From NCBI GenBank assembly GCA_018335855.1, contig JAGXRM010000044.1:49809-113808 (forward strand): DNA of 64,000 bases. The letters are read 5' to 3'. Both the position numbers and the translations under genes were made by a program. The notes beneath the pieces were generated by a model. It had not been told where the DNA came from. It saw nothing but the letters and a program-made list of their open reading frames with translations, and did no database searches. The stretch is from Clostridiales bacterium. Lineage in GTDB: Bacteria; Bacillota; Dethiobacteria; Dethiobacterales; Dethiobacteraceae. Of this stretch, positions 34,219-43,090 are shown in pieces. Each line of letters begins with the position of its first letter. Position 1 is the first letter of the stretch.

Positions 34219-35379
34219 TTATTCTTTTTTGTCCCAGTCGCCTAACACATCTCTAATTTGTTGTTTAATCGGGTCAAGGGCCATTTGCACATCGTTGGCT
34301 GCCGTGGATAAGAAGAGTTGAGGCAGACGGCCTGACTGTTCCGCCCGGGCAGTAATATCCGGATTTGCAATTTCGCCCCGGCCGGCAATCAGTTGGCCGT
34401 CTTTGTCATAAACGGGATGTGCCAGCGTTTTACCCTGGACGTATTCCCGGATTTTGTCTTTGGTTGAGTCTTCCAGTTCCCGGCTTCCCTGGGCAAGTTT
34501 GCCCTGCAACTGAAACCAAAGTTCCCGCAATTCTCCGGTGGGGCTGGGACGGTCGTCGTCTATTTTTCGTGCCAGCCACTCCTGGGAGCGGCCCCGCAGT
34601 GTATTCCAGGTCTCCAGTAGTTTACGGCTGCCGCTGTCCAGTTTTTCCCGGGTAAAGTCTACCCCGTCTAAAAGTTCACCGGTACCGGCAGCGATAAGAA
34701 CCTGGGTCAGCCGGTTTTTTTGTCTCGCCAGGTCGATGATATCGCTGGTTACCTTTTCCCCCTTGCGGATAACGGCTTCTCCGTTATCATCAAGAACGTC
34801 TTGCCCTGCTTCTCTGTCCAGCGCGAACTCAATGGCCCGTACTTCCAGAGAATGGACAAATTGTCTGCCTGTACGGTCTACGGTGGGAGCGTCCACCTCT
34901 TGGGCTTCAGCACCGTAATTTTCATTCACAATAATAAAATCACGGCCAAAACTGGCGACTACCGTTATCGGTAGCAGCACATGGCCTTTTGTCTTCTCAT
35001 AGGCAACATAGAGATCGGTAAGTACACCGTTTTCTTTGGCAAACGTAAAGTCTTCCACTGTACCGATCAGCGTTCCATCCACAGTAACGACACGGCTGCC
35101 AATCAGTTTTCTTTCCAGCAGGCCTGCCAGCTCCGGTGTTTCTTCTGCCTGCTGTACCGCATCATGATCCTGCAGCGTGACTGCGTCACTGCCGAAGCTG
35201 CGGACTTGGCTGAAGTAAACCAACCCAGTTTTTGTCTTTAAAAGAGATCGTTCTCCTACTTCCAGCGCTTCGACGCGACGGCTGTCGGGATTGACAACCA
35301 AACTATGTACTTTACCCAGCGATTTGCCTTCACGCAGTTCAATGACTGGCAAGCCGACAATATCTCTTGATTTTTTCAT
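34219..35379 (-). CDS. PRC-barrel domain protein
   Basis: A 386-residue protein with two PRC-barrel domains (about residues 1-75 starting DIVGLPVIELREGKSLGKVH, and 90-160 with LIGSRVVTVDGTLIGTVEDF), modules that occur in RNA processing (RimM) and photosynthetic reaction centre proteins. The rest is helical and charged and contains two further small beta-type segments (VLDDNGEAVIRKGEKVTSDI and ILAHPVYDKDGQLIAGRGE-like) with coiled regions. ATG 35379 follows GAGGTGAGGG. No signal peptide. In clostridia such proteins are linked to cell surface or sporulation functions only loosely, so no role is assigned. Confidence 0.8.
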   Translation of the reverse strand: MKKSRDIVGLPVIELREGKSLGKVHSLVVNPDSRRVEALEVGERSLLKTKTGLVYFSQVRSFGSDAVTLQDHDAVQQAEETPELAGLLERKLIGSRVVTVDGTLIGTVEDFTFAKENGVLTDLYVAYEKTKGHVLLPITVVASFGRDFIIVNENYGAEAQEVDAPTVDRTGRQFVHSLEVRAIEFALDREAGQDVLDDNGEAVIRKGEKVTSDIIDLARQKNRLTQVLIAAGTGELLDGVDFTREKLDSGSRKLLETWNTLRGRSQEWLARKIDDDRPSPTGELRELWFQLQGKLAQGSRELEDSTKDKIREYVQGKTLAHPVYDKDGQLIAGRGEIANPDITARAEQSGRLPQLFLSTAANDVQMALDPIKQQIRDVLGDWDKKE

Positions 35380-35527
35380 CTATCCCTCACCTCTCTGAGT
35401 TTCCGATACTTATTACCAGTATACCCTAATATATACTCAAAATCAAATTCGTATACAGCCACGGACAGGGGCCGCGCGATTGTTTTTTTACAGATTTAAA
35501 GTTATAATCAGGAAATAGGTGGTAACG

Positions 35528-36532
35528 ATGAAAATCAGTGAAATCGGTGAAAAACAGCTCATTAAAAAAATTGCACAAATTGTCGCCACAGCTCCGTCAT
35601 CGCTCGGTGTTTTAGGAATCGGTGATGATGCTGCAGTTAATGTCGTCACGCCGGGCAGTTTGCTGGTGACGACGAAAGATATGCTGGTGGAAGACATTCA
35701 TTTTCTGCGCAGTGCCTTGTCTCCGGCGGACCTGGGGTACAAATCGCTGGCGGTTAACTTTAGCGACATCGCTGCTATGGCAGCAATGCCGCGTTGTGTT
35801 TTTGTTGCACTGGCGTTGCCTAAAGATACAACGGTGGAATATGTCCTTGAATTCTATCGTGGCATGAAACAACTGGCAGACCGGTACGGTGCTGTGATTT
35901 GCGGCGGCGATACCGTCGGCACGCCGGGACCGCTGATTATCAGTGTCACAGTTCAGGGCGAAGCCGACCGGGACGCACTGCTGCTCCGTAACGGTGCCTC
36001 CCCCGGAGACCTGCTCTGCACCACCGGTCCCCTGGGGGCTTCGGCGGCCGGACTGGCACTTCTGACCGGCAAGATACCCTGTGATGAAGAAATGCGGCGG
36101 CAGGCACTCCAGGCCCATATACGGCCTGAACCCCGCCTGGATGAAGCAGCGTTCCTCTCTGCATCCGGCCACGTCACAGCCGCAATGGATTTATCTGACG
36201 GCCTGCTCAGGGATATTACGGAAATATGTGAACAAAGCGGTTGCGGTGCGCTTTTACGTGAGTCCCAAATACCTGTCCATCCTGCCGCCGTTTGTGTGGC
36301 CGAGGAAAAAGGGGCAGACCCTTTGGATCTGGCGTTGTCCGGAGGGGAAGATTATGAACTGCTGCTAACGGTGAACCCTGAGGGGTTTCACTCTCTGTCG
36401 GACACGTACCGGAATCGTTTCGGCCAGCCCCTTTACCTGCTGGGAGAAATGACCGCGTCCCCCGGCATCGTCATGTTTACAAAAGAGGGAAAAAGGGAAT
36501 CATTAACATTTAAAGGGTTTCAACATTTTTAG
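35528..36532 (+). CDS. thiL: Thiamine-monophosphate kinase
   Basis: Phosphorylates thiamine phosphate to the active cofactor TPP. The PurM-like fold shows GIGDDAAV, the Mg-binding KDMLVEDIHF, NFSDIAAMAA, ICGGDTVGTPG and AAMDLSDGLLRDI, with SGGEDYELL near the C-terminus. ATG 35528 follows AGGTGG. It is not in the riboswitch operon but heads the tsaE-tsaB-rimI run, the thiL-tsaE order being frequent in bacteria. Confidence 0.96.
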   Translation: MKISEIGEKQLIKKIAQIVATAPSSLGVLGIGDDAAVNVVTPGSLLVTTKDMLVEDIHFLRSALSPADLGYKSLAVNFSDIAAMAAMPRCVFVALALPKDTTVEYVLEFYRGMKQLADRYGAVICGGDTVGTPGPLIISVTVQGEADRDALLLRNGASPGDLLCTTGPLGASAAGLALLTGKIPCDEEMRRQALQAHIRPEPRLDEAAFLSASGHVTAAMDLSDGLLRDITEICEQSGCGALLRESQIPVHPAAVCVAEEKGADPLDLALSGGEDYELLLTVNPEGFHSLSDTYRNRFGQPLYLLGEMTASPGIVMFTKEGKRESLTFKGFQHF

Positions 36533-36546
36533 GAGGTTGTACTCCT

Positions 36547-37014
36547 TTGGATACTGTAATCACCACTAATTCGGAACAGGAAACGGAGACACTGGGACAG
36601 ACGGTAGGGGAGTTGCTTTTCCCCGGGGCCGTTCTTCTTCTTGACGGCAATTTGGGTGCCGGCAAAACGGCATTCGCCCGGGGAGTGGCCCGGGGCCTTG
36701 GGGTAACCAAACCGGTACAGAGCCCCACGTTTACTATTCTCTACGCTCATAGCGGCCGTTTGGCCTTTTATCACTTTGACCTTTACCGTCTGGAGGACGA
36801 ACAGGAATTGCTGGATATTGGCATAGATGAGTACCTGGATGACGAAGGGGTATCCCTGGTGGAATGGGCCGGGAAATTCCCCACATTTTTTACTATGCCG
36901 TCGATGTATATCACCATTGTCCGGGGGCAGGGGGAAGATGTCCGGGAAATCAAGTTCTCCGCCGGAGAAGAACGCTATCGGCAATTACTGACTGAATTGC
37001 TCGCAAGGAGTTGA
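36547..37014 (+). CDS. tsaE: tRNA threonylcarbamoyladenosine biosynthesis ATPase TsaE
   Basis: P-loop ATPase that regulates the TsaD-TsaB complex forming t6A37 in ANN-decoding tRNAs. Walker A GNLGAGKTAFARGVA and the switch region TFTILYAH, HFDLYRLEDEQELLDIG are typical. TTG 36547 follows TTAGGAGG. 155 residues. Its stop overlaps the in-frame TTG near tsaB; tsaE-tsaB-rimI-tsaD are co-oriented here with one unknown gene before tsaD. Confidence 0.96.
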   Translation: MDTVITTNSEQETETLGQTVGELLFPGAVLLLDGNLGAGKTAFARGVARGLGVTKPVQSPTFTILYAHSGRLAFYHFDLYRLEDEQELLDIGIDEYLDDEGVSLVEWAGKFPTFFTMPSMYITIVRGQGEDVREIKFSAGEERYRQLLTELLARS

Positions 37015-37019
37015 ACCTG

Positions 37020-37748
37020 GTGCAGGTGTTAGGGATAGATACAAGTACATTAGTCTGCAGCGTAGCTGTCGTTACGCCGGAGAAAATGCTTGCGGAGTAC
37101 AACTTACACGTGAAAAAAACCCATTCGGAGAGACTTCTGCCGCTCATTGCCGAAATGTTGCGCGCCATTGGGTTTGCTCCCGGCGATTTGGCTGGAGTAG
37201 CGGTGGCCGTGGGTCCCGGTTCCTTTACCGGACTGCGTATCGGAGTCGTGACAGCCCGGGCTCTGGGGCAGGCATTGCATTTGCCGCTGGCCGGCATTTC
37301 TACGTTGGCCGGGTTGGCTGCCCAGTTCCCACATTTCCCGGGACTGGTATCACCAATTCTCGACGCCCGTCGCAATCAGGTTTATAACGCTGTTTTCCGT
37401 TCCGGGGAGAGACCGGAGCGGGTCACAGCGGATCGGGCAATCTCCCTGGATGAACTGCTGCAGGAGCTGGCGGTGCACAGAAAGCCGGTTCTCTTTGCCG
37501 GTGACGGTGTCCCCGTTCACAGGGATGCAATCACTGCCGCATTGGGAGACCAGGCATGTTTCCTTCCGTCTGAGGCAGGTCTCAACAGGGCGTCGACAGT
37601 GGCCAGGCTGGGACTGGATGTACTGGTTGCGGGTCACGGACTCTCCTATCGGGAACTAGTTCCCCAGTATATCCGCCGAACAGAAGCGGAAAGGAAACAC
37701 CAGGCACGCTGCCGGGAGGGAGGCGTGTCTGGTGAGTATCACGATTGA
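37020..37748 (+). CDS. tsaB: tRNA threonylcarbamoyladenosine biosynthesis protein TsaB
   Basis: Non-catalytic ASKHA-fold partner of TsaD in t6A synthesis. It starts VLGIDTSTLVCSVAVV and has ERLLPLIAEML and VAVAVGPGSFTGLRIGV, the family signature. GTG 37020 lies nine bases after AAGGAG; TTG 37011, inside the ribosome binding region, is less likely. About 242 residues. The rimI gene starts inside its last codons. Confidence 0.95.
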   Translation: MQVLGIDTSTLVCSVAVVTPEKMLAEYNLHVKKTHSERLLPLIAEMLRAIGFAPGDLAGVAVAVGPGSFTGLRIGVVTARALGQALHLPLAGISTLAGLAAQFPHFPGLVSPILDARRNQVYNAVFRSGERPERVTADRAISLDELLQELAVHRKPVLFAGDGVPVHRDAITAALGDQACFLPSEAGLNRASTVARLGLDVLVAGHGLSYRELVPQYIRRTEAERKHQARCREGGVSGEYHD

Positions 37749-38232
37749 ACCGATGAAATTTGTCCATGTGGACGCGGTCGCGGAAATAGAAAATGCAGTA
37801 TATCCTACGCCATGGAGTAAAAATGCATTTATTAATGAAGTTCTGGATAACGGGTTTGCCCATTACTTTGTTGCGCTCAATGACAAGAGCGTTGTCGGCT
37901 ACGCCGGTATTTGGGTCATCCTGGATGAGGCCCACATTACGACGCTAGCGGTGTGCCAGCAGGAACAATGTAAGGGAGTGGGCACCCTGTTATTGGAAAC
38001 TCTGATAGAAGCGGCGGCAAGTATGGGGGCGCAACGGATGACGCTGGAAGTCAGACTCTCCAATACAATCGCACAGGAGCTCTATAAGAAATACGGGTTT
38101 ATTCAACGCGGTACCCGAAGGAACTATTACAGTGACGAGGATGCTTTAATTATGTGGCTTGATCAGCTTGAACCGGCAAGGAAACAAACCACTGGAGGAG
38201 AAACACTCAGTCAGGAGGATAATGATGCTTGA
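37732..38232 (+). CDS. rimI: Ribosomal protein S18 alanine N-acetyltransferase
   Basis: GNAT acetyltransferase that modifies the N-terminus of ribosomal protein S18 in model bacteria. The acetyl-CoA loop is QEQCKGVGTLLLE, preceded by AHITTLAV; MTLEVRLSNTIAQELYKKYGF is the RimI-type C-terminal motif. GTG 37732 follows GGGAGGGAGG and overlaps tsaB by 17 bases, so expression is coupled. The last 15 residues extend beyond the usual fold. Confidence 0.93.
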   Translation: MSITIEPMKFVHVDAVAEIENAVYPTPWSKNAFINEVLDNGFAHYFVALNDKSVVGYAGIWVILDEAHITTLAVCQQEQCKGVGTLLLETLIEAAASMGAQRMTLEVRLSNTIAQELYKKYGFIQRGTRRNYYSDEDALIMWLDQLEPARKQTTGGETLSQEDNDA

Positions 38233-38839
38233 CAGAATTTGCACCGTTCTTTGCCTCCACACCAGGAAGGCCCGTATCGCTTTCTTAAGTTCCATGATTT
38301 TTATTCTATCCGTTACTGTACTGGGCGCTGTGGTGCTTTATGAGCCGCAGGCCATGGTGCCGCCTCCACCCGTGGCGCAGTTCCAGCCGGATCGGCTGGC
38401 AGACGCGTTTGTGCAGGAATTTGGTGCACAACTGGGAGAAAACTATTTCCATGCTGTTGGGCAAACAGCGGCGGAAGGTTATAATCTCATACAAAACTAT
38501 CAGTACCTGCGCAGGCTTCCGGGAGAGACAGGTACGCTGACGGGAGAGGAAGTAAAGGGCAGATTCAGCTCACTGCGGGCGAACTGGGACCGCTGGGCCC
38601 CCGATTTGCTCCAGGCCGGTCATCCGTTAGTCAAAGCCGTAGCCGAAGATATTGAGGAAGCCCTGACATTGGCTGCCCAAGGTCTGGATGCTAACATTCC
38701 GTTTCTTAATCAGCGCCTCTTTAAAGCACGGAGCATGTTTCATGACTTACACAACGTTTTACTGACAACCGAAGGCCGTAGTGACAGTTATTACGGAGAC
38801 ACGCGGCTTGGCAGAATGGTGGAGAAAGGAAACGAATAA
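38222..38839 (+). CDS. Uncharacterised membrane-anchored protein between rimI and tsaD
   Basis: A 206-residue protein with one N-terminal membrane segment (SSMIFILSVTVLGAVVLY, about residues 23-42), a proline-rich MVPPPPV linker and a mostly helical outer domain. ATG 38222 or 38225 follows CAGGAGG and overlaps rimI; its stop touches the tsaD start, so it is firmly inside the operon. I do not recognise the family and see no enzyme motif. Its place suggests co-expression with t6A genes, not necessarily a shared role. Confidence 0.72.
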   Translation: MMLDRICTVLCLHTRKARIAFLSSMIFILSVTVLGAVVLYEPQAMVPPPPVAQFQPDRLADAFVQEFGAQLGENYFHAVGQTAAEGYNLIQNYQYLRRLPGETGTLTGEEVKGRFSSLRANWDRWAPDLLQAGHPLVKAVAEDIEEALTLAAQGLDANIPFLNQRLFKARSMFHDLHNVLLTTEGRSDSYYGDTRLGRMVEKGNE

Positions 38840-39856
38840 ATGGTACCCGCTGCGAAAGACAAGACACTGATTCTCGGCATTGAGACGTCCTGCGACGAAA
38901 CAGCGGCAGCAGTGGTGGCTGATGGCCGTGAGATGCTCAGTAATATTATCGCTTCCCAGATAGAAGATCATAAAAAATTTGGGGGCGTCGTCCCTGAAAT
39001 TGCGTCACGGAAGCACCTGGAGACGGCCAATGATGTGGTTGAACGTGCGCTGACCGAAGCTGGTATTGGTTTTGCAGATCTATCCGCCATTGCTGTGACA
39101 AACGGGCCGGGCCTCGTAGGTGCCCTTCTGGTTGGTGTGAATATTGCAAAAACACTGGCGTATGCACTGCAAAAGCCGCTGGTTGCCGTAAACCATGTGA
39201 TGTCCCATGTAGCTGCCAATTATCTGGTTCACCCGGTGCAGTTTCCCGCTGTCTGCCTGGTGGCTTCCGGCGGGCATACCAGCCTTCTCTATTTGCTCTC
39301 CCGAAGTGAAACACAGCTCCTGGGGACAACCCGGGATGATGCTGCGGGAGAAGCGTTTGACAAGGTGGCCAGAGTTCTGGAGTTGGGTTATCCGGGCGGG
39401 CCGGCCATTGATAAAATCGCTGTGGATGGTAACCCGGATGCCTTCAAATTCCCCCGGGCATTTTCCGGACAGGATCAAAATTTCGAGTTTTCTTTTTCCG
39501 GCTTAAAGTCAGCAGTGATTAACACGCTGCATAACCTTGAGCAACGGGGTGAAGTTATACCCAAAGCAGATATTGCCGCCAGCTTCCAGGCGGCCGTGGT
39601 CGATATTCTGGTAGAAAAAACCCGGCTGGCTGCAGAGTCTAAGGCGGCCAAAACCGTTCTGCTGGCAGGGGGCGTAGCGGCTAACCGTCAATTGCGCCTG
39701 AGTTTACAGGAGAACCTTACCCGGGACGGCATAGTTTTATATTATCCGCCGCCGGAGCTTTGCACTGATAATGCAGCCATGGTAGCTTGTGCAGGCTATG
39801 ACCTATATAAACGTAATGAATTTGCAGGCCTAGACCTAAATGCTCTCTCCATTTGA
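38840..39856 (+). CDS. tsaD: tRNA N6-adenosine threonylcarbamoyltransferase TsaD
   Basis: Catalyses transfer of threonylcarbamoyl to A37 of tRNA. The ASKHA fold shows LGIETSCDETAAAVV, the iron-binding HVMSHVAANY, the GGHTSLL loop and LLAGGVAANRQLR. 338 residues is standard. ATG 38840 directly follows the previous stop; AGAAAGGA precedes it. Ends the tsaE-tsaB-rimI run. Confidence 0.97.
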   Translation: MVPAAKDKTLILGIETSCDETAAAVVADGREMLSNIIASQIEDHKKFGGVVPEIASRKHLETANDVVERALTEAGIGFADLSAIAVTNGPGLVGALLVGVNIAKTLAYALQKPLVAVNHVMSHVAANYLVHPVQFPAVCLVASGGHTSLLYLLSRSETQLLGTTRDDAAGEAFDKVARVLELGYPGGPAIDKIAVDGNPDAFKFPRAFSGQDQNFEFSFSGLKSAVINTLHNLEQRGEVIPKADIAASFQAAVVDILVEKTRLAAESKAAKTVLLAGGVAANRQLRLSLQENLTRDGIVLYYPPPELCTDNAAMVACAGYDLYKRNEFAGLDLNALSI

Positions 39857-39923
39857 CATGATTAGTCAAGAGGTAGTGAGAATGTCACTACTCAAACAGC
39901 GTAAAAGTATTATGTAAGCTTCC

Positions 39924-40004
39924 TGTGGATAATGTGGATAAAATTTAATAATTCATTAATATTGGGCTCGTTTCTGTGGATAACCCTGTGTATACTGTGG
40001 ATTA
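39924..40004. other. Cluster of DnaA boxes in the tsaD-murC intergenic region
   Basis: Three exact TGTGGATAA nonamers (reverse complement of TTATCCACA) at 39924-39932, 39933-39941 and 39975-39983, a one-mismatch copy TGTGGATTA at 39996-40004 and a weaker TGTGTATAC at 39987-39995, all in the same orientation. The first two abut. The surrounding 430-base gap (39857-40286) has no gene; it is A+T-rich and also holds a hairpin (TAGTGA/TCACTA, about 39873-39891). Confidence 0.8.
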
Positions 40005-40180
40005 TTTATGTAACTCCCGTTATAAAAACAGCGGTAATTGTTAAAATAGGGCATAATTCAGGGTAGTGAAGTGATTTACATAACAGTTTTTTCATAACGA
40101 AAGTTGAGTCTTTTCGACAGGGCCCTGACAAAATAATAAAGCATATTTTGACAAGAATTTCTGACGGAAATACTGGTTTG

Positions 40181-40201
40181 TTGGTAAAATAGGGTATAAT
40201 T
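40181..40201 (+). promoter_or_regulatory. Probable murC promoter region, with duplicated motif
   Basis: A TATAAT hexamer lies at 40195-40200, ahead of murC. The 21 bases 40181-40201 repeat 40038-40058 with two differences, both holding TAAAATAGGG followed by an ATAATT. A TTGACA at 40148-40153 is too far for this -10. Confidence 0.45.
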
Positions 40202-40286
40202 GCTCTTGTAACGTATTTTAGTTTCTAAAAAGGCGTTGCTGACATACACTAAAATGCGGGAAAGAAAGAGAAAGAGGGGGGCAGCT

Positions 40287-41672
40287 TTGCTGAAAGATAT
40301 AAAAAAAGTCCACTTTATAGGTATCGGCGGTTATGGAATGAGCGGTTTAGCCCGCGTTTTGCTGTACCTTGGCTTCCAGGTAACAGGTTCCGATTTGAAG
40401 AAAAGTGAAATCACAGATAAACTTACCCAACAGGGTGCAGTCATCAACATTGGCCATGATGCCCGTTATCTTGGTCAGGCGGAATTAGTCGTTTATTCCA
40501 CAGCGATTGCCGGGGATAATCCGGAAATAGCCGCAGCTAAAGCGGCAGGGCTTCCCGTATGGCACCGTTCTGAACTTCTTGCCCACTTTCTTAACGCCCG
40601 CTTTGGCATTGCCATTGCAGGCGCCCACGGTAAGACGACGACCACGTCGATGTCTGCTTTTGTTCTGACCAGAGGAGGCCTAGACCCAACAGCATTTATT
40701 GGCGGAGTGCTGGGAGAGTTTGACGGCAATGCCCGCGTAGGCAAGTCTGATTTGCTGGTTGCCGAGGCGGATGAGAGCGACAACTCCTTTCTGCGCTATC
40801 ACCCCAGTATTGCCGTCGTTACGAATATCGAACCGGATCATCTTGAACACTATAATAATGACTTTAATCTGCTGCTGGCTGCGTATAAAAAGTTTCTAAC
40901 CAATATAAAACCAGGCGGTTGCGCCATTCTTTTCGCCGACGATATCCATCTGCAGCAAATCCGTCCTTCCCATCTGAATAGTATCGTTACATACAGCATC
41001 TATTCCCCTGCTGACTATCGGGCAACCGGTTTAGAAAAGATTGGCTGGGGTACACGATTCTCAGTTCTAAATCAGGGTAAGCAGTTAGGTGAGATCACAC
41101 TACGCGTACCCGGCACTCATAATGTGGAAAATGCTCTGGCTGCTATTGCTATAGCCAGTCAGTTGAACGTTCCCTTCGTGGATATTAAGGCAGGCCTGGA
41201 AGAGTTCAGCGGGGCAAAAAGGCGTTTTCAGTTTCTGCTGTGCGAAAAGGGCTACACCATAGTAGATGACTACGCCCACCACCCCACAGAAGTCGCCGCA
41301 ACCCTGGATGCGGCCCGCTACGGAGTCGCTGAAAGAGTAATTGTCGTTTTTCAGCCGCACCGCTACAGCCGGACCCGGCTTTTTATGGACGAATTTGCCC
41401 GCTCCCTGGCCAAAGCCGACAAAATATATCTTCATAAAGTATATGCCGCCAGTGAAACACCGTTAGCAGGAGTAGACTCCGTCGAGCTTGCGGCCAGGAC
41501 CCGTCATCTTGGCGCCGATGTGGTTCAAATAGATGATGCGTCCCAAATGGTGGCCCAAGTCGTAGCGGACGCACGACCCGGAGATCTGATTATCAGCATG
41601 GGTGCCGGTGATATAACAGAAATCGGCCATGCCATCGCCGCCGGCCTCAGGGAGAAAATTAATGCAGACTGA
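40287..41672 (+). CDS. murC: UDP-N-acetylmuramate--L-alanine ligase
   Basis: Adds L-alanine to UDP-MurNAc, the first peptide step of peptidoglycan synthesis. It starts VHFIGIGGYGMSGLARVL, has the ATP loop AGAHGKTTTTSM, EADESDNSF, TNIEPDHLEHY and the C-terminal VVFQPHRYSRT. TTG 40287 lies close after AGAGGGGGG, giving 461 residues; an earlier in-frame start at 40236 would add a basic extension with no ribosome binding site. It stands outside a dcw cluster, and the next gene overlaps its end by 11 bases. Confidence 0.95.
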   Translation: MLKDIKKVHFIGIGGYGMSGLARVLLYLGFQVTGSDLKKSEITDKLTQQGAVINIGHDARYLGQAELVVYSTAIAGDNPEIAAAKAAGLPVWHRSELLAHFLNARFGIAIAGAHGKTTTTSMSAFVLTRGGLDPTAFIGGVLGEFDGNARVGKSDLLVAEADESDNSFLRYHPSIAVVTNIEPDHLEHYNNDFNLLLAAYKKFLTNIKPGGCAILFADDIHLQQIRPSHLNSIVTYSIYSPADYRATGLEKIGWGTRFSVLNQGKQLGEITLRVPGTHNVENALAAIAIASQLNVPFVDIKAGLEEFSGAKRRFQFLLCEKGYTIVDDYAHHPTEVAATLDAARYGVAERVIVVFQPHRYSRTRLFMDEFARSLAKADKIYLHKVYAASETPLAGVDSVELAARTRHLGADVVQIDDASQMVAQVVADARPGDLIISMGAGDITEIGHAIAAGLREKINAD

Positions 41673-42993
41673 ACGCTTCTATCCCTATTTGCTCAATGCC
41701 ATTGCCAAAAATAATGTGCTGCCGTTTACCTCAAGATGCAACCTGGGTTGCATCTTTTGCAGTCACCGCCAAAATCCTCCCGGCGTGGAAACGTTTCGTC
41801 TGCCGCATCTGCCTGCCGATGCGGTGCTGGAACTGGCCCAGTTTCTTGATCCCCGCCGAAAAGTGGTGATTGGTGAGTCGGCTACCCGCCTGGACGAAGG
41901 GGAGCCGTTCACCCACCCCGAAGCGGCCATAATTTTGCGGGGAGTCCGGCAACGATTGCCTGAAACACTCATTGCACTGACGACAAACGGTACTCTGCTG
42001 ACTCAGCAACTGGCAGATGAACTGGCCGACCTGGGGCCGCTGGAACTTACTGTTTCACTAAACAGTGTAACGGAGCACGGGCGCCTCCTGCTACTTAACG
42101 ACAGAGAACCCCATCGCGCACTCGATGCCATAGCTCGCTTAGCGAGCCTTGGGATTCCTTTTCACGGCAGTTTAGTGGCCATGCCCCATCTGACAGGGAT
42201 GGAAGACATTACGGAAACCGTCAGCTTCCTGGCAGAAAACGGCGCGCTGACAGTACGTGTATTTCTTCCCGGCTATACAAAGTTTGCAGCAAAAGACTTG
42301 CGTTTCCCGCTGTCCCTTTGGGACGAGCTGGTAGCGTTGGCCCGGGAACTGACGTTGTCAATCGGCGTGCCTGTCATCCCGGAACCCTCTGTCCTCCACA
42401 GCCTGACTCCGGAAATTTACGGAGTCATCAGGGGTACTCCTGCGGAGTGTGCCGGCGTCCTGACTGGCGATACTATCTTGGCGGTAGACGGCAATAAGGC
42501 CAGGACAAGGGTGGAAGCGTTTACACTGGCGCAAAAAGCTGCCGACCCTAAACTGCAGTTAATGCGGGACGGCAAATTACTGGAAGTTTCCCTGGATAAA
42601 TCACAGGGGCGACCTCCGGGTTTTGTTGTTCAATACGACCTGGACACAGCACGGATAGAGCAGATTGGCGATGAAATCACTTGTCGCGCATCCGTGTCTC
42701 CGCTCGTACTTGCTTCACAACTGGGCCTTTCGGTCGTTCGTGCCGCCGTGGAGCAGATTGGCTTTGCGCCGAATCATGTCCACCCTGTGGTAAACCGGTT
42801 TTTTGGCGGGTCTATTCAGTCGGCAGGGTTGCTGACCGTGGAAGATTTTCTGGCTACCGCCACGGAGCTCACGTTCACGCCGGACATGGTTCTTGTTCCC
42901 CGGGAAGCGTTTGATCACAAAGGCTGTGATCTGACGGGAAAGAATATACAAGTACTGGATGAAGCCCTTGGTTTTCCGGTTGTCGCTGTCTAG
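41662..42993 (+). CDS. Radical SAM protein with internal PDZ-like and DUF512-type region
   Basis: A 443-residue radical SAM enzyme of unknown substrate. The cluster motif is Cys26-x3-Cys30-x2-Cys33 (CNLGCIFC) close to the N-terminus, followed by the TIM-barrel part (VIGESATRLDEGEP, LTTNGTLL). Around residues 255-310 lies a PDZ-type segment (GVIRGTPAECAGVLTGDTIL) and the C-terminal part resembles the DUF512 portion of clostridial PDZ-radical SAM proteins. In those the PDZ is N-terminal, so the order here is unusual. ATG 41662 follows AGGGAG and overlaps murC. Confidence 0.75.
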   Translation: MQTERFYPYLLNAIAKNNVLPFTSRCNLGCIFCSHRQNPPGVETFRLPHLPADAVLELAQFLDPRRKVVIGESATRLDEGEPFTHPEAAIILRGVRQRLPETLIALTTNGTLLTQQLADELADLGPLELTVSLNSVTEHGRLLLLNDREPHRALDAIARLASLGIPFHGSLVAMPHLTGMEDITETVSFLAENGALTVRVFLPGYTKFAAKDLRFPLSLWDELVALARELTLSIGVPVIPEPSVLHSLTPEIYGVIRGTPAECAGVLTGDTILAVDGNKARTRVEAFTLAQKAADPKLQLMRDGKLLEVSLDKSQGRPPGFVVQYDLDTARIEQIGDEITCRASVSPLVLASQLGLSVVRAAVEQIGFAPNHVHPVVNRFFGGSIQSAGLLTVEDFLATATELTFTPDMVLVPREAFDHKGCDLTGKNIQVLDEALGFPVVAV

Positions 42994-43060
42994 TACCAGT
43001 TTATCTGTATTATCTGGGGTTAAACTGAGATACGTCTCCCGAGTAGACGTCTAAACAACA

Positions 43061-43082
43061 AAAACCGCCGAATGGCGGTTTT
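43061..43082 (+). terminator. Terminator after the radical SAM gene
   Basis: AAAACCGCC and GGCGGTTTT form a nine-base stem with a GAAT loop, between convergent genes; it may work both ways. Confidence 0.8.
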
Positions 43083-43090
43083 ATGTTATC

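Noticed and set aside
39924..40004. DnaA-box cluster as the chromosomal origin
   Set aside because: No dnaA, dnaN, recF or gyr genes lie near, and there is no clear unwinding element; a titration or regulatory cluster fits better.
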